From NCBI GenBank assembly GCA_934295165.1, contig CAKRAT010000019.1:1-33701 (forward strand): DNA of 33,701 nt, in the 5' to 3' direction. The notes under the pieces were generated by a model that saw only the letters and a list, made by a program, of their open reading frames with translations, did not search any database and was not told where the DNA came from. This stretch comes from an uncultured Dorea sp. Lineage in GTDB: Bacteria > Bacillota > Clostridia > Lachnospirales > Lachnospiraceae. This document shows positions 27,581-33,701 of this stretch, in pieces (within the stretch, counting starts at the first letter, position 1; every line of letters begins with the position of its first letter). The translations under genes were made by a program, and so were the position numbers.

Positions 27581-29341
27581 CTACTGTGATTTTCTGTACC
27601 AGATGCTTCCCGGATTTACCAGACGGAGCTGATAACTGCCATTCTTATATACAAATTCTGCACTCATCTGTGAACTTCCTTCTGTGCTTCCTTCCACGCT
27701 TTCTTCTGTATTTCCATCCGCAGAAGTTCCGGCTGTTCCCGACTGTTCCGCCATATCTGAAGTCTGCTTCTTTGTACTCCGGTCTTTTGTGTATGTCACT
27801 TTATAGTCATACGACAACGTTCCACGCACCACACCGGTCACACCGCTGATCACATACTTTCCGTCATAATTCTGAAGTTCTACATCTTCTGCCGTATATC
27901 CGTCTGCAGAGCTTAACTGTTCTTTCAGGTCATTATAGAATTCTTTATTCTCTTTGTCATTTCCTGTATTCTTTCCGAATAATCCAGATACTTCCGTGAA
28001 TACTTTTCCTTCTTTTGCAGCTTCTATATATGTTTTCAGGATGTGCTTCATCTTTTTATCCAGTTTCTTCTTGCCGCTTTCTGATATCTGCATTCTCGAA
28101 ACGGTTGTATTACCCTTGTCCGATGCCTTGAATTCTGAACTGTAACTCTGAAACCACGGAACTTTCACCCTGATCTTATGTGTTCCTTCGAATAATGAGA
28201 GCTTATACTGTTCCAGTCCGTCGGAATCATCCTTAACCTTATAATCTTCTGTCAGTTTCCTTCCGTCAATCCATGCTTCAGCACCCGTCGGAATATACAG
28301 ATTGAAATCCTTCGCGATCATTCGGTCGGACGATACTTTCCAGTCTGCAAATAACAGAAACTTTCTGTTCTCTTGTTTCTGCAAAATCACCGTCTCTGAC
28401 TTTTTCTCATCTTTTTTGGTCTGATATGTAACGGTAAATGCCCGCTGCCTGCCGCCGGACTCGACCTGTGTCTGACGGTCTGCTTTCGTTTCCCTGATCT
28501 GATAGCTGCTCACACCGGTCACTGCATTCTTCTTCATATATCTTACATACTCATCCTGTGTTGCATATCCATTCGACGGAAGATCAGACAGACGGCCTGT
28601 CTTCTTCCAGTCTTCCTGTATGTAAGCCTTACAGTAACGCTCTGCCACTGCTTCCGGACGTCCATGATAACTTTCCAGACCACATAATACAATCACTGCG
28701 GCCATTCCCAGCGCCGTCCGTCTGATCACTTTCTTCTGCCTGTCTGTCAGATCTGACCAGGAACGTTTCTCACGGATGAATTCCGGCACACGGCTTGGAT
28801 CTTTTCCTTCCCGCTCACGCCGGATCTTCTTTTCTTTACGCTTTCTTTCCCATGACTGAAGGATCTCTTCGTATGCATCTTCTTCCGGAACATCTTCATA
28901 TTCCTTTTTCTTCTTAATAAAATCTCCGATGTCCCCGGTAAACATACGTGTCGGCTCATCTGCTTCTTCGCTTCTGTCATCACCGATCATCCTTGTCGGT
29001 TCACTGACCGAATCTTCTGCAGATGTTTCCTGCTCTTTCAGATCATTTTCTCTCAGTTTAATCTTTCTGTGAAGCTCCTGTTCCAGTTCTTCTTTTGTCA
29101 CTTTCTCGATCTTCCGGTCCAGATCTTCCGGAATGGTAAGCTGCTTCTTCGCTTCTTCAATTACTTTCTCTGATTCTTCTTCAATCTCCTGATCAGAGAA
29201 TTCTACCTTCGGGGCTTCTTCCAGTCCTTCCAGATCATTGTATAATGTTTCCTCTTTTGATTCGGGAAGACGCATTCCGCAATAATTACAGAAGCGGGCA
29301 TCGTCTGGATTGTTAGTCTTGCAATTCGGGCATTGACGCAT
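27581..29341 (-). CDS. Zinc-ribbon membrane protein, TcaA-like
   Basis: This 586-residue protein has an N-terminal zinc ribbon (CPNC...FCNYCG, residues 4-22) and a long acidic, charged cytoplasmic region. It has one short membrane segment (TALGMAAVIVLCGL, about 209-222) and a large outer C-terminal region. The outer part includes a PEGA-like stretch (YIPTGAEAWIDGRKL). This layout matches TcaA-type proteins of Firmicutes, which have been tied to cell-wall stress and glycopeptide response in Staphylococcus; function here is unknown. The cytoplasmic part carries EPTRM twice. The start MRQCPNC is 7 bases after AGGAGG; an ATG two codons upstream is too close to that site. It is flanked by fhs and the rpmG operon and appears to be transcribed alone. 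Confidence 0.85.
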   Translation of the reverse strand: MRQCPNCKTNNPDDARFCNYCGMRLPESKEETLYNDLEGLEEAPKVEFSDQEIEEESEKVIEEAKKQLTIPEDLDRKIEKVTKEELEQELHRKIKLRENDLKEQETSAEDSVSEPTRMIGDDRSEEADEPTRMFTGDIGDFIKKKKEYEDVPEEDAYEEILQSWERKRKEKKIRREREGKDPSRVPEFIREKRSWSDLTDRQKKVIRRTALGMAAVIVLCGLESYHGRPEAVAERYCKAYIQEDWKKTGRLSDLPSNGYATQDEYVRYMKKNAVTGVSSYQIRETKADRQTQVESGGRQRAFTVTYQTKKDEKKSETVILQKQENRKFLLFADWKVSSDRMIAKDFNLYIPTGAEAWIDGRKLTEDYKVKDDSDGLEQYKLSLFEGTHKIRVKVPWFQSYSSEFKASDKGNTTVSRMQISESGKKKLDKKMKHILKTYIEAAKEGKVFTEVSGLFGKNTGNDKENKEFYNDLKEQLSSADGYTAEDVELQNYDGKYVISGVTGVVRGTLSYDYKVTYTKDRSTKKQTSDMAEQSGTAGTSADGNTEESVEGSTEGSSQMSAEFVYKNGSYQLRLVNPGSIWYRKSQ

Positions 29342-29389
29342 AAGCATTCCTCCTTTTCAAATCGCAGTTACAGCATCATCTATCTGCAG

Positions 29390-29464
29390 ATTATAACATT
29401 TTCTTCTTTTTAAATATAATGATACAGGTAAATTTGTTCATTCTGTTTTACTTCTTGCATTATA
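29390..29464 (-). promoter_or_regulatory. Two candidate -10 elements for the zinc-ribbon gene
   Basis: Two perfect TATAAT hexamers lie on the minus strand (29390-29395 and 29459-29464), each preceded by TGT, which makes an extended -10. Neither has a good -35. They lie between the fhs terminator and the gene. Confidence 0.45.
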
Positions 29465-29545
29465 ACACTAACTTGGAATTCTAGCACATATTCTCCTGAC
29501 AGTTTTTCAAAATCCGGTAAATCTTATGTAAAATCTTGTCAGAAT

Positions 29546-29592
29546 AAAAAAATCCGGCGGATTTTAAATACTTATAAAATCCCCGGATTTTC
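29546..29592 (-). terminator. Intrinsic terminator after fhs
   Basis: A long stem pairs AAAATCCGGGGATTTT with AAAATCCGCCGGATTTT (small bulge in the middle) across a short loop, followed by a U7 run on the minus strand, a few bases after the fhs stop. Confidence 0.9.
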
Positions 29593-29596
29593 ATTC

Positions 29597-31279
29597 CTAG
29601 AATAATCCCGTAATTCTTCCTTCGTCATCTACGTCGATTCTCTCTGCTGCCGGAACCTTCGGAAGTCCAGGCATCGTCATGATATCTCCTGTCAGGGCTA
29701 CGATAAAGCCTGCTCCTGCAGATACCTTTAAATTACGGACTGTAATGTCAAAGTCTGCCGGTGCCCCCAGTTTCTTCGGATCATCTGTCAGGCTGTACTG
29801 TGTCTTCGCCATACAGATCGGTGCATTGCCGAATCCAAGATCCGTCAGCTGTTTTGCCTGTTTCTGGGCTGCTGCCGTAAGCACTGCTTTATTACCGCCA
29901 TAGATCTTCTGCACGATCTGGTTCAGTTTATCTTCGATCGTTCCTTCCAGTTCATAAGCATAGTGGAAATCACTTGGTTCGTCACAGAGACGTACAACTT
30001 CTTCCGCAAGCTTCAGACCGCCTTCGCCGCCCTTTGCCCATACTTCGGAAAGCGCAACATTTACTCCGACTTCTTTACATTTCTCCTCTACCAAATCCAG
30101 TTCAGCTTTGGTATCTGCCGGGAATGCATTGATCGCAACGACACATGGAAGTCCGTATACATTCTTGATATTATCCACATGTTTCATCAAATTCGGGATA
30201 CCCTTTTCCAGTGCTTCCAGATTCTCTTCATTCAGATCCGGTTTTGCAACGCCTCCGTTATACTTAAGCGCTCTTACCGTTGCCACGATTACGACTGCAT
30301 CCGGTTTGATTCCTGCCATACGGCACTTGATATCCAGGAATTTCTCTGCTCCTAAGTCTTCTCCGAATCCTGCTTCTGTGATCGCATAATCAGCAAGCTT
30401 CATTGCCATTCTGGTTGCAGTCAGTGAGTTACATCCGTGTGCAATATTGGCAAATGGTCCGCCGTGCACGATTGCAGGTGCATGCTCCAGTGTCTGTACC
30501 AGGTTAGGTTTTAATGCATCTTTCAACAGTGCACACATTGCACCTTCTGCATGCAGGTCATGTGCCGTTACCGGTTTCTGATCTGCGATCTTCCCGTAAG
30601 TATAACCAACGATGATCTTCCCGAGTCTTTCTTTCAGGTCTGCGATATCCTTTGACAGACACAGGATTGCCATAATCTCGGAAGCAACGGTGATATCGTA
30701 TCCGTCTTCTCTAGGCACACCGTTGACTCTTCCGCCAAGTCCGTCTGTGACGAAACGAAGCTGACGGTCATTCATATCGACGCATCTCTTCCATACAATT
30801 TTTCTCGGATCAATATTCAGGTCATTTCCCTGATAGATATGGTTGTCGATCATCGCTGCCAGTAAGTTATTCGCAGCTCCGATTGCATGAAAATCTCCTG
30901 TAAAATGAAGGTTGATATCTTCCATCGGCACAACCTGCGCATATCCACCTCCGGCTGCCCCGCCCTTCATACCAAATACAGGTCCGAGGGATGGCTCACG
31001 AAGTGCTACCATAGGCTTCTTTCCCATTCTCTGCAGCGCATCTGCAAGACCTACGGTTGTTGTTGTCTTTCCTTCTCCTGCAGGTGTCGGATTGATCGCT
31101 GTCACAAGGATCAGCTTTCCGTCTTCTTTCTCAGATTTCTTCAAAAAGTTATAATCAATCTTTGCTTTATATTTTCCATACTGTTCCAGATATTCTTCTG
31201 GAATCCCTGCTCTTTCTGCCACCTTTGTAATAGGCTCCATGGTACATTCCTGTGCGATCTCAATATCTGTTTTCATCAT
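29597..31279 (-). CDS. fhs: Formate-tetrahydrofolate ligase
   Basis: This makes 10-formyltetrahydrofolate from formate, tetrahydrofolate and ATP, feeding purine synthesis and, in acetogens, the methyl branch of the Wood-Ljungdahl path. It has 560 residues, the family norm. The P-loop is [13 protein letters not shown] (about residues 63-75); [40 protein letters not shown] and [16 protein letters not shown] are all characteristic. The start is [10 protein letters not shown], 6 bases after AGGAGG; the second Met, 9 bases away, is equally possible. It is controlled by a ZTP riboswitch and preceded by a short ORF ending directly at this ATG. Confidence 0.98.
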   Translation of the reverse strand: MMKTDIEIAQECTMEPITKVAERAGIPEEYLEQYGKYKAKIDYNFLKKSEKEDGKLILVTAINPTPAGEGKTTTTVGLADALQRMGKKPMVALREPSLGPVFGMKGGAAGGGYAQVVPMEDINLHFTGDFHAIGAANNLLAAMIDNHIYQGNDLNIDPRKIVWKRCVDMNDRQLRFVTDGLGGRVNGVPREDGYDITVASEIMAILCLSKDIADLKERLGKIIVGYTYGKIADQKPVTAHDLHAEGAMCALLKDALKPNLVQTLEHAPAIVHGGPFANIAHGCNSLTATRMAMKLADYAITEAGFGEDLGAEKFLDIKCRMAGIKPDAVVIVATVRALKYNGGVAKPDLNEENLEALEKGIPNLMKHVDNIKNVYGLPCVVAINAFPADTKAELDLVEEKCKEVGVNVALSEVWAKGGEGGLKLAEEVVRLCDEPSDFHYAYELEGTIEDKLNQIVQKIYGGNKAVLTAAAQKQAKQLTDLGFGNAPICMAKTQYSLTDDPKKLGAPADFDITVRNLKVSAGAGFIVALTGDIMTMPGLPKVPAAERIDVDDEGRITGLF

Positions 31280-31342
31280 TCATTTCCTCCTGATCGTATG
31301 CATTCTTATATATTCTTTTTTCGCGTCCCTTTGATACACCAC
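31280..31342 (-). CDS. Putative 20-residue leader peptide upstream of fhs
   Basis: Between the ZTP terminator and fhs there is AAGGAGGTG (31346-31354), a nine-base complement of the 16S anti-Shine-Dalgarno. After 5 bases from AGGAGG comes GTG GTG and an open frame of 20 codons, MVYQRDAKKEYIRMHTIRRK. The stop TGA (31280-31282) directly precedes the fhs ATG, and the fhs ribosome site lies in the last codons. Translation of the two could be coupled. No family is recognised; the peptide is basic. It may instead be only a ribosome-entry platform. Confidence 0.4.
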   Translation of the reverse strand: MVYQRDAKKEYIRMHTIRRK

Positions 31343-31371
31343 GGACACCTCCTTCAGACATCTGATGATGT

Positions 31372-31414
31372 AAAAAAAGGACAACACTCATCCCATTCAG
31401 GATAAATGCTGCCC
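31372..31414 (-). terminator. ZTP riboswitch terminator
   Basis: GGGCAGCATTTATCC (31400-31414) pairs with GGGATGAGTGTTGTCC (31379-31394), with some G:U pairs, followed by U7 on the minus strand. Its 5' arm shares GGGC with the aptamer core, so ligand binding and termination are mutually exclusive. Confidence 0.92.
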
Positions 31415-31480
31415 AGACGGTCGGCTTCTACCAAGTATCTGATTCCCCTGTGGTACTCCACATTATCCGTCAGTTATCAG
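31409..31480 (-). ncRNA. ZTP (pfl) riboswitch
   Basis: The minus-strand RNA contains the pfl-motif hallmark CCGACCGUCUGGGC (31411-31424). Upstream of it are a GUGG...CCAC hairpin and the ACUGACGG segment (about 31467-31476) of the first helix. Position upstream of fhs, the most common ZTP target, agrees. When ZTP/ZMP builds up because 10-formyl-THF is low, the aptamer should prevent terminator formation and raise fhs expression. Confidence 0.95.
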
Positions 31481-31498
31481 AACCTTTCTTTGCTTTTT

Positions 31499-31527
31499 AC
31501 TATATTATAATGACACCAACTTGTCAA
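31499..31527 (-). promoter_or_regulatory. Sigma-A promoter of fhs
   Basis: On the minus strand TTGACA (31522-31527), a 17-base spacer and TATAGT (31499-31504). Transcription would start near 31492, just before the riboswitch. Confidence 0.85.
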
Positions 31528-31563
31528 TCCGCAAAATTCAACCAAATCTCTGGTCAGAACCCA

Positions 31564-32820
31564 TTAATTTTCATTTTTTATAACCGTTGACTCTTTTCCC
31601 ATATGATACTCTCTTCCGAGTACCCGCATGATACTTCTGGAAATCACATCTATAATAATAAAACCGAACGCAATTCCCAGACACGTTTCCAGTAACACAA
31701 GCGCGTGCTCTACCGCCACTTCAAAATTCCTGCTGACCAGTCCATACATGAGATAATAAAGCCTTGCCCCCGGCATAAGCGGAAATACTGCTGCAGTTAA
31801 AAACAGAGTGGACGGTGCATGGCTGACCCTCGACATAATGAATGCAAATCCGGCAACAAAACAAGAAGCAACAACCATTGCAAAGAAATTACTTGGATAC
31901 CACTCATATATCAGAAGATAAATTCCCCATGTAAAAAATGCTCCGATACCGGAATATAACACTTTTCTTCCCCGGATTTTAAACCAGCTTGCAAGTCCTG
32001 TACATCCGACAGTACAGGAAATCAACTGGACTGCAACATTTTGATTTACATCAAATCCTTCAGCCGGTACATTTCCTAATGTCAGCATTGCAAGTGCAAT
32101 CCCTGCCGCAATTCCAAATGCTCCTAAAAACGAATTCATTACCTCCAGTGATCCGGAAATAAAGTTTCTCTGCATCACATCTCTCATACCATTAATCGCA
32201 CCAAGTGCACTGACCAGCAGCATTATGATTCCAATCATAATACAATCCGGATGATGTCCGATTCCTGCCCGGAACACAACCACAATCATCAGCTCAGATA
32301 AAAACGCCAGGATCAGATTATAGATCATCAGATTTCCCTCCCGCTTGCTGAGCCATTTTCCTGTCAGGACAAGCATCAGGCTGACAAAGAATGCCACGGC
32401 CATATCCTGCAGATCTCCTCCAAAGAATACCGTAAATCCGGTTCCGCCCACAATCTCTGCGATTCCTGTAATGAATTCACTCTGCTCCGGACGCTTCATA
32501 ATCTTTTCATATCTTCTCTGCAGTTCATGGTCATTCGGATGATGCGAACAAACGTATCGTGACAATGCATTCAGGTAATTCAATTTGTCATATCCGAATC
32601 CCGTCGTTTCTATGTGACGGATCTGTGTAATGATCTTCCCTTGCGGACTCTCTACCGTCACCTGGATATTGCTTGGGATCACAAATACATCGTACTTTAA
32701 AAATCCATAGCTTTTGTACATGCGGTACAAGCTGTCTTCTACACGGAAAATCTCTGCCCCACACTCCAGCATTGACTCTCCGATATTTAAAATTCCCTGC
32801 ACTAATTTTTCATAATTCAT
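31564..32820 (-). CDS. Threonine/serine exporter family protein (ThrE)
   Basis: This 418-residue membrane protein has an N-terminal ThrE domain with the cytoplasmic block GESMLECGAEIFRVEDSLYR. A set of about ten membrane segments follows. The C-terminal segment HAPSTLFLTAAVFPLMPGAR resembles the ThrE_2 (DUF3815) half. Both halves are joined here in one chain, as in corynebacterial ThrE; in many Firmicutes they are two genes. A longer frame exists from a TTG, but the chosen ATG (MNYEKLVQG) has AAGGGG 8 bases upstream and the longer form would start inside the promoter. It lies downstream of a second, similar gene. Substrate is inferred from the family only. Confidence 0.88.
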   Translation of the reverse strand: MNYEKLVQGILNIGESMLECGAEIFRVEDSLYRMYKSYGFLKYDVFVIPSNIQVTVESPQGKIITQIRHIETTGFGYDKLNYLNALSRYVCSHHPNDHELQRRYEKIMKRPEQSEFITGIAEIVGGTGFTVFFGGDLQDMAVAFFVSLMLVLTGKWLSKREGNLMIYNLILAFLSELMIVVVFRAGIGHHPDCIMIGIIMLLVSALGAINGMRDVMQRNFISGSLEVMNSFLGAFGIAAGIALAMLTLGNVPAEGFDVNQNVAVQLISCTVGCTGLASWFKIRGRKVLYSGIGAFFTWGIYLLIYEWYPSNFFAMVVASCFVAGFAFIMSRVSHAPSTLFLTAAVFPLMPGARLYYLMYGLVSRNFEVAVEHALVLLETCLGIAFGFIIIDVISRSIMRVLGREYHMGKESTVIKNEN

Positions 32821-32907
32821 ATATGATTCCCCTTGTAGGTACCTTGTTATATACCCTGTCCTTTCAGACATCTCGTTTCGTTCAGATTTGTTGGTTATGT
32901 TTTTCAA

Positions 32908-32913
32908 ATTATA
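32908..32913 (-). promoter_or_regulatory. -10 element for the complete thrE-like gene
   Basis: TATAAT on the minus strand about 90 bases before the ATG, in the 308-base gap 32821-33128. No good -35 is visible. Apart from this and the terminator at 33052-33109, I see nothing else in that gap. Confidence 0.4.
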
Positions 32914-33051
32914 TGCTCAGTTTATCACACACTTTCCACTTTCAACATAGTAAAGGGTCACAGATTCTGATAAATTATTTGTGTTCTGCATACATTTTCA
33001 TAATTCTGCCACCGGATATCCTCAAAGCAGCTCCTGTAGAATAATAGCGCT

Positions 33052-33109
33052 AAAAATCCGGGGATGTATTGGAAAAATGTTATTCATCTTTCCAGCACAC
33101 CCCCGGATT
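33052..33109 (-). terminator. Terminator after the upstream thrE paralogue
   Basis: AATCCGGGGGTGTGCTGGAAA pairs with the arm TTTCCAATACATCCCCGGATT with two small mismatches, and U5 follows on the minus strand. It lies about 20 bases after the stop of the upstream gene. Confidence 0.85.
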
Positions 33110-33128
33110 CCCAGGTTTTCTCTTTTTC

Positions 33129-33701
33129 TTATCTTTTTCCGCCAATCCGGGTAATATTCAAAGCACTCTTGCCGATATGATATTCTCTCTTCAGCGTATA
33201 CATGATGCTCCTTGATAACACATCTACGATAATGAATCCGAATGCAATCGCAAGGCAGGTTGCCATCAGAACAATTGCCTCATCGAATGCCAGTTGTGGA
33301 TCCTGACTGACACATCCATACATTACATAGTACAGATTCGGTCCCGGAATCAGCGGAAATACCGACGCTGTCAGGAAGATCGTTGAAGGTGCCTTATTCA
33401 CTCTGGACATGATAAACGCATAAAACGCAACGAATACTGCAGCGATCATCGTTGCCAGGAAGTTACTTGGTCTTACTGCATATACTGCAACATAAATCGC
33501 CCATGTAAAAAATGCTCCGATACTGTTGTACCATACCTGCTTTCCACGGATCTTGAACCATAAAGCGAATCCCGTACACGCAACCGTACAGGAGATCAGT
33601 TGGATCGGTACGCTGTGGTTCAGAATAAAATGATCGGAATATCCCTCATGGAATAATATGATCGCCAGACCAATTCCAAATGCAATTCCCGCTGCTCCAA
33701 G
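33129..33701 (-). CDS. ThrE-like exporter paralogue (C-terminal part; cut by window edge)
   Basis: The frame is open from base 33701 and encodes the last 190 residues of a protein much like the complete ThrE-type protein just downstream. Shared stretches include VQLISCTVxCTGxAxWFKIRG (here IQLISCTVACTGFALWFK), GAFFTWxIY, AFIMSRVxxAPST and GFIIxDVxSRSIM. It ends KSALNITRIGGKR. The start lies beyond the window. The two genes are tandem paralogues, each with its own transcription end. Confidence 0.88.
   Translation of the reverse strand, partial: LGAAGIAFGIGLAIILFHEGYSDHFILNHSVPIQLISCTVACTGFALWFKIRGKQVWYNSIGAFFTWAIYVAVYAVRPSNFLATMIAAVFVAFYAFIMSRVNKAPSTIFLTASVFPLIPGPNLYYVMYGCVSQDPQLAFDEAIVLMATCLAIAFGFIIVDVLSRSIMYTLKREYHIGKSALNITRIGGKR

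Noticed and set aside
32821..32907. Longer form of the ThrE-type protein starting at a TTG
   Set aside because: It has no ribosome site, its start overlaps the -10 TATAAT, and the ATG at 32818-32820 has AAGGGG at good spacing and begins at the conserved domain.

Overview
The window reads as chromosomal DNA from a low-to-mid GC Clostridia bacterium, most likely a Lachnospiraceae gut anaerobe. The evidence is the RpoB and ribosomal protein sequences, the Firmicutes-type RNA leaders (T-box, L10 leader, ZTP riboswitch), a BspA-type LRR surface protein and formate-tetrahydrofolate ligase. Family placement is inference. Every gene supported here is on the minus strand, so transcription runs from high to low coordinates. 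I see no tRNA, rRNA, IS element, phage gene, integrase or CRISPR array.

In transcription order: the 3' part of a ThrE-type exporter gene cut by the window edge (33701-33129), then a complete paralogue (32820-31564); fhs under a ZTP riboswitch, with a short leader ORF inserted between riboswitch and gene (31527-29597); a zinc-ribbon membrane protein resembling TcaA (29341-27581); the rpmG-secE-nusG-rplK-rplA operon (27534-25204), with two RNA hairpins that imitate the L1 site of 23S rRNA; a five-gene membrane/surface operon of hybrid histidine kinase, 1700-residue LRR protein, MoxR ATPase, DUF58 protein and transglutaminase-like protein (25092-13730); a complete tryptophan operon trpEGDCFBA behind a T-box with a UGG specifier (13621-6506); rplJ-rplL behind an L10 autoregulatory leader (6464-5261); and rpoB-rpoC from their own promoter (5099-1), with rpoC cut by the window edge.

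The layout is notable. The usual secE-nusG-rplK-rplA-rplJ-rplL-rpoB-rpoC cluster is split by about 19 kb between rplA and rplJ. The inserted genes are the trp operon and the surface operon. Each piece keeps its own control: L1-like operators on rplK and rplA, the L10 leader on rplJ, and a near-consensus promoter before rpoB.

Most likely new biology: (1) the kinase-LRR-MoxR-DUF58-transglutaminase operon, whose transglutaminase-like protein has alanine where the catalytic cysteine should be; (2) paired L1-mimic hairpins, each touching the Shine-Dalgarno of its gene; (3) a 20-codon ORF with a full-length Shine-Dalgarno between the ZTP terminator and fhs, whose stop codon touches the fhs start; (4) a TrpA with glutamate in place of the catalytic Asp60.
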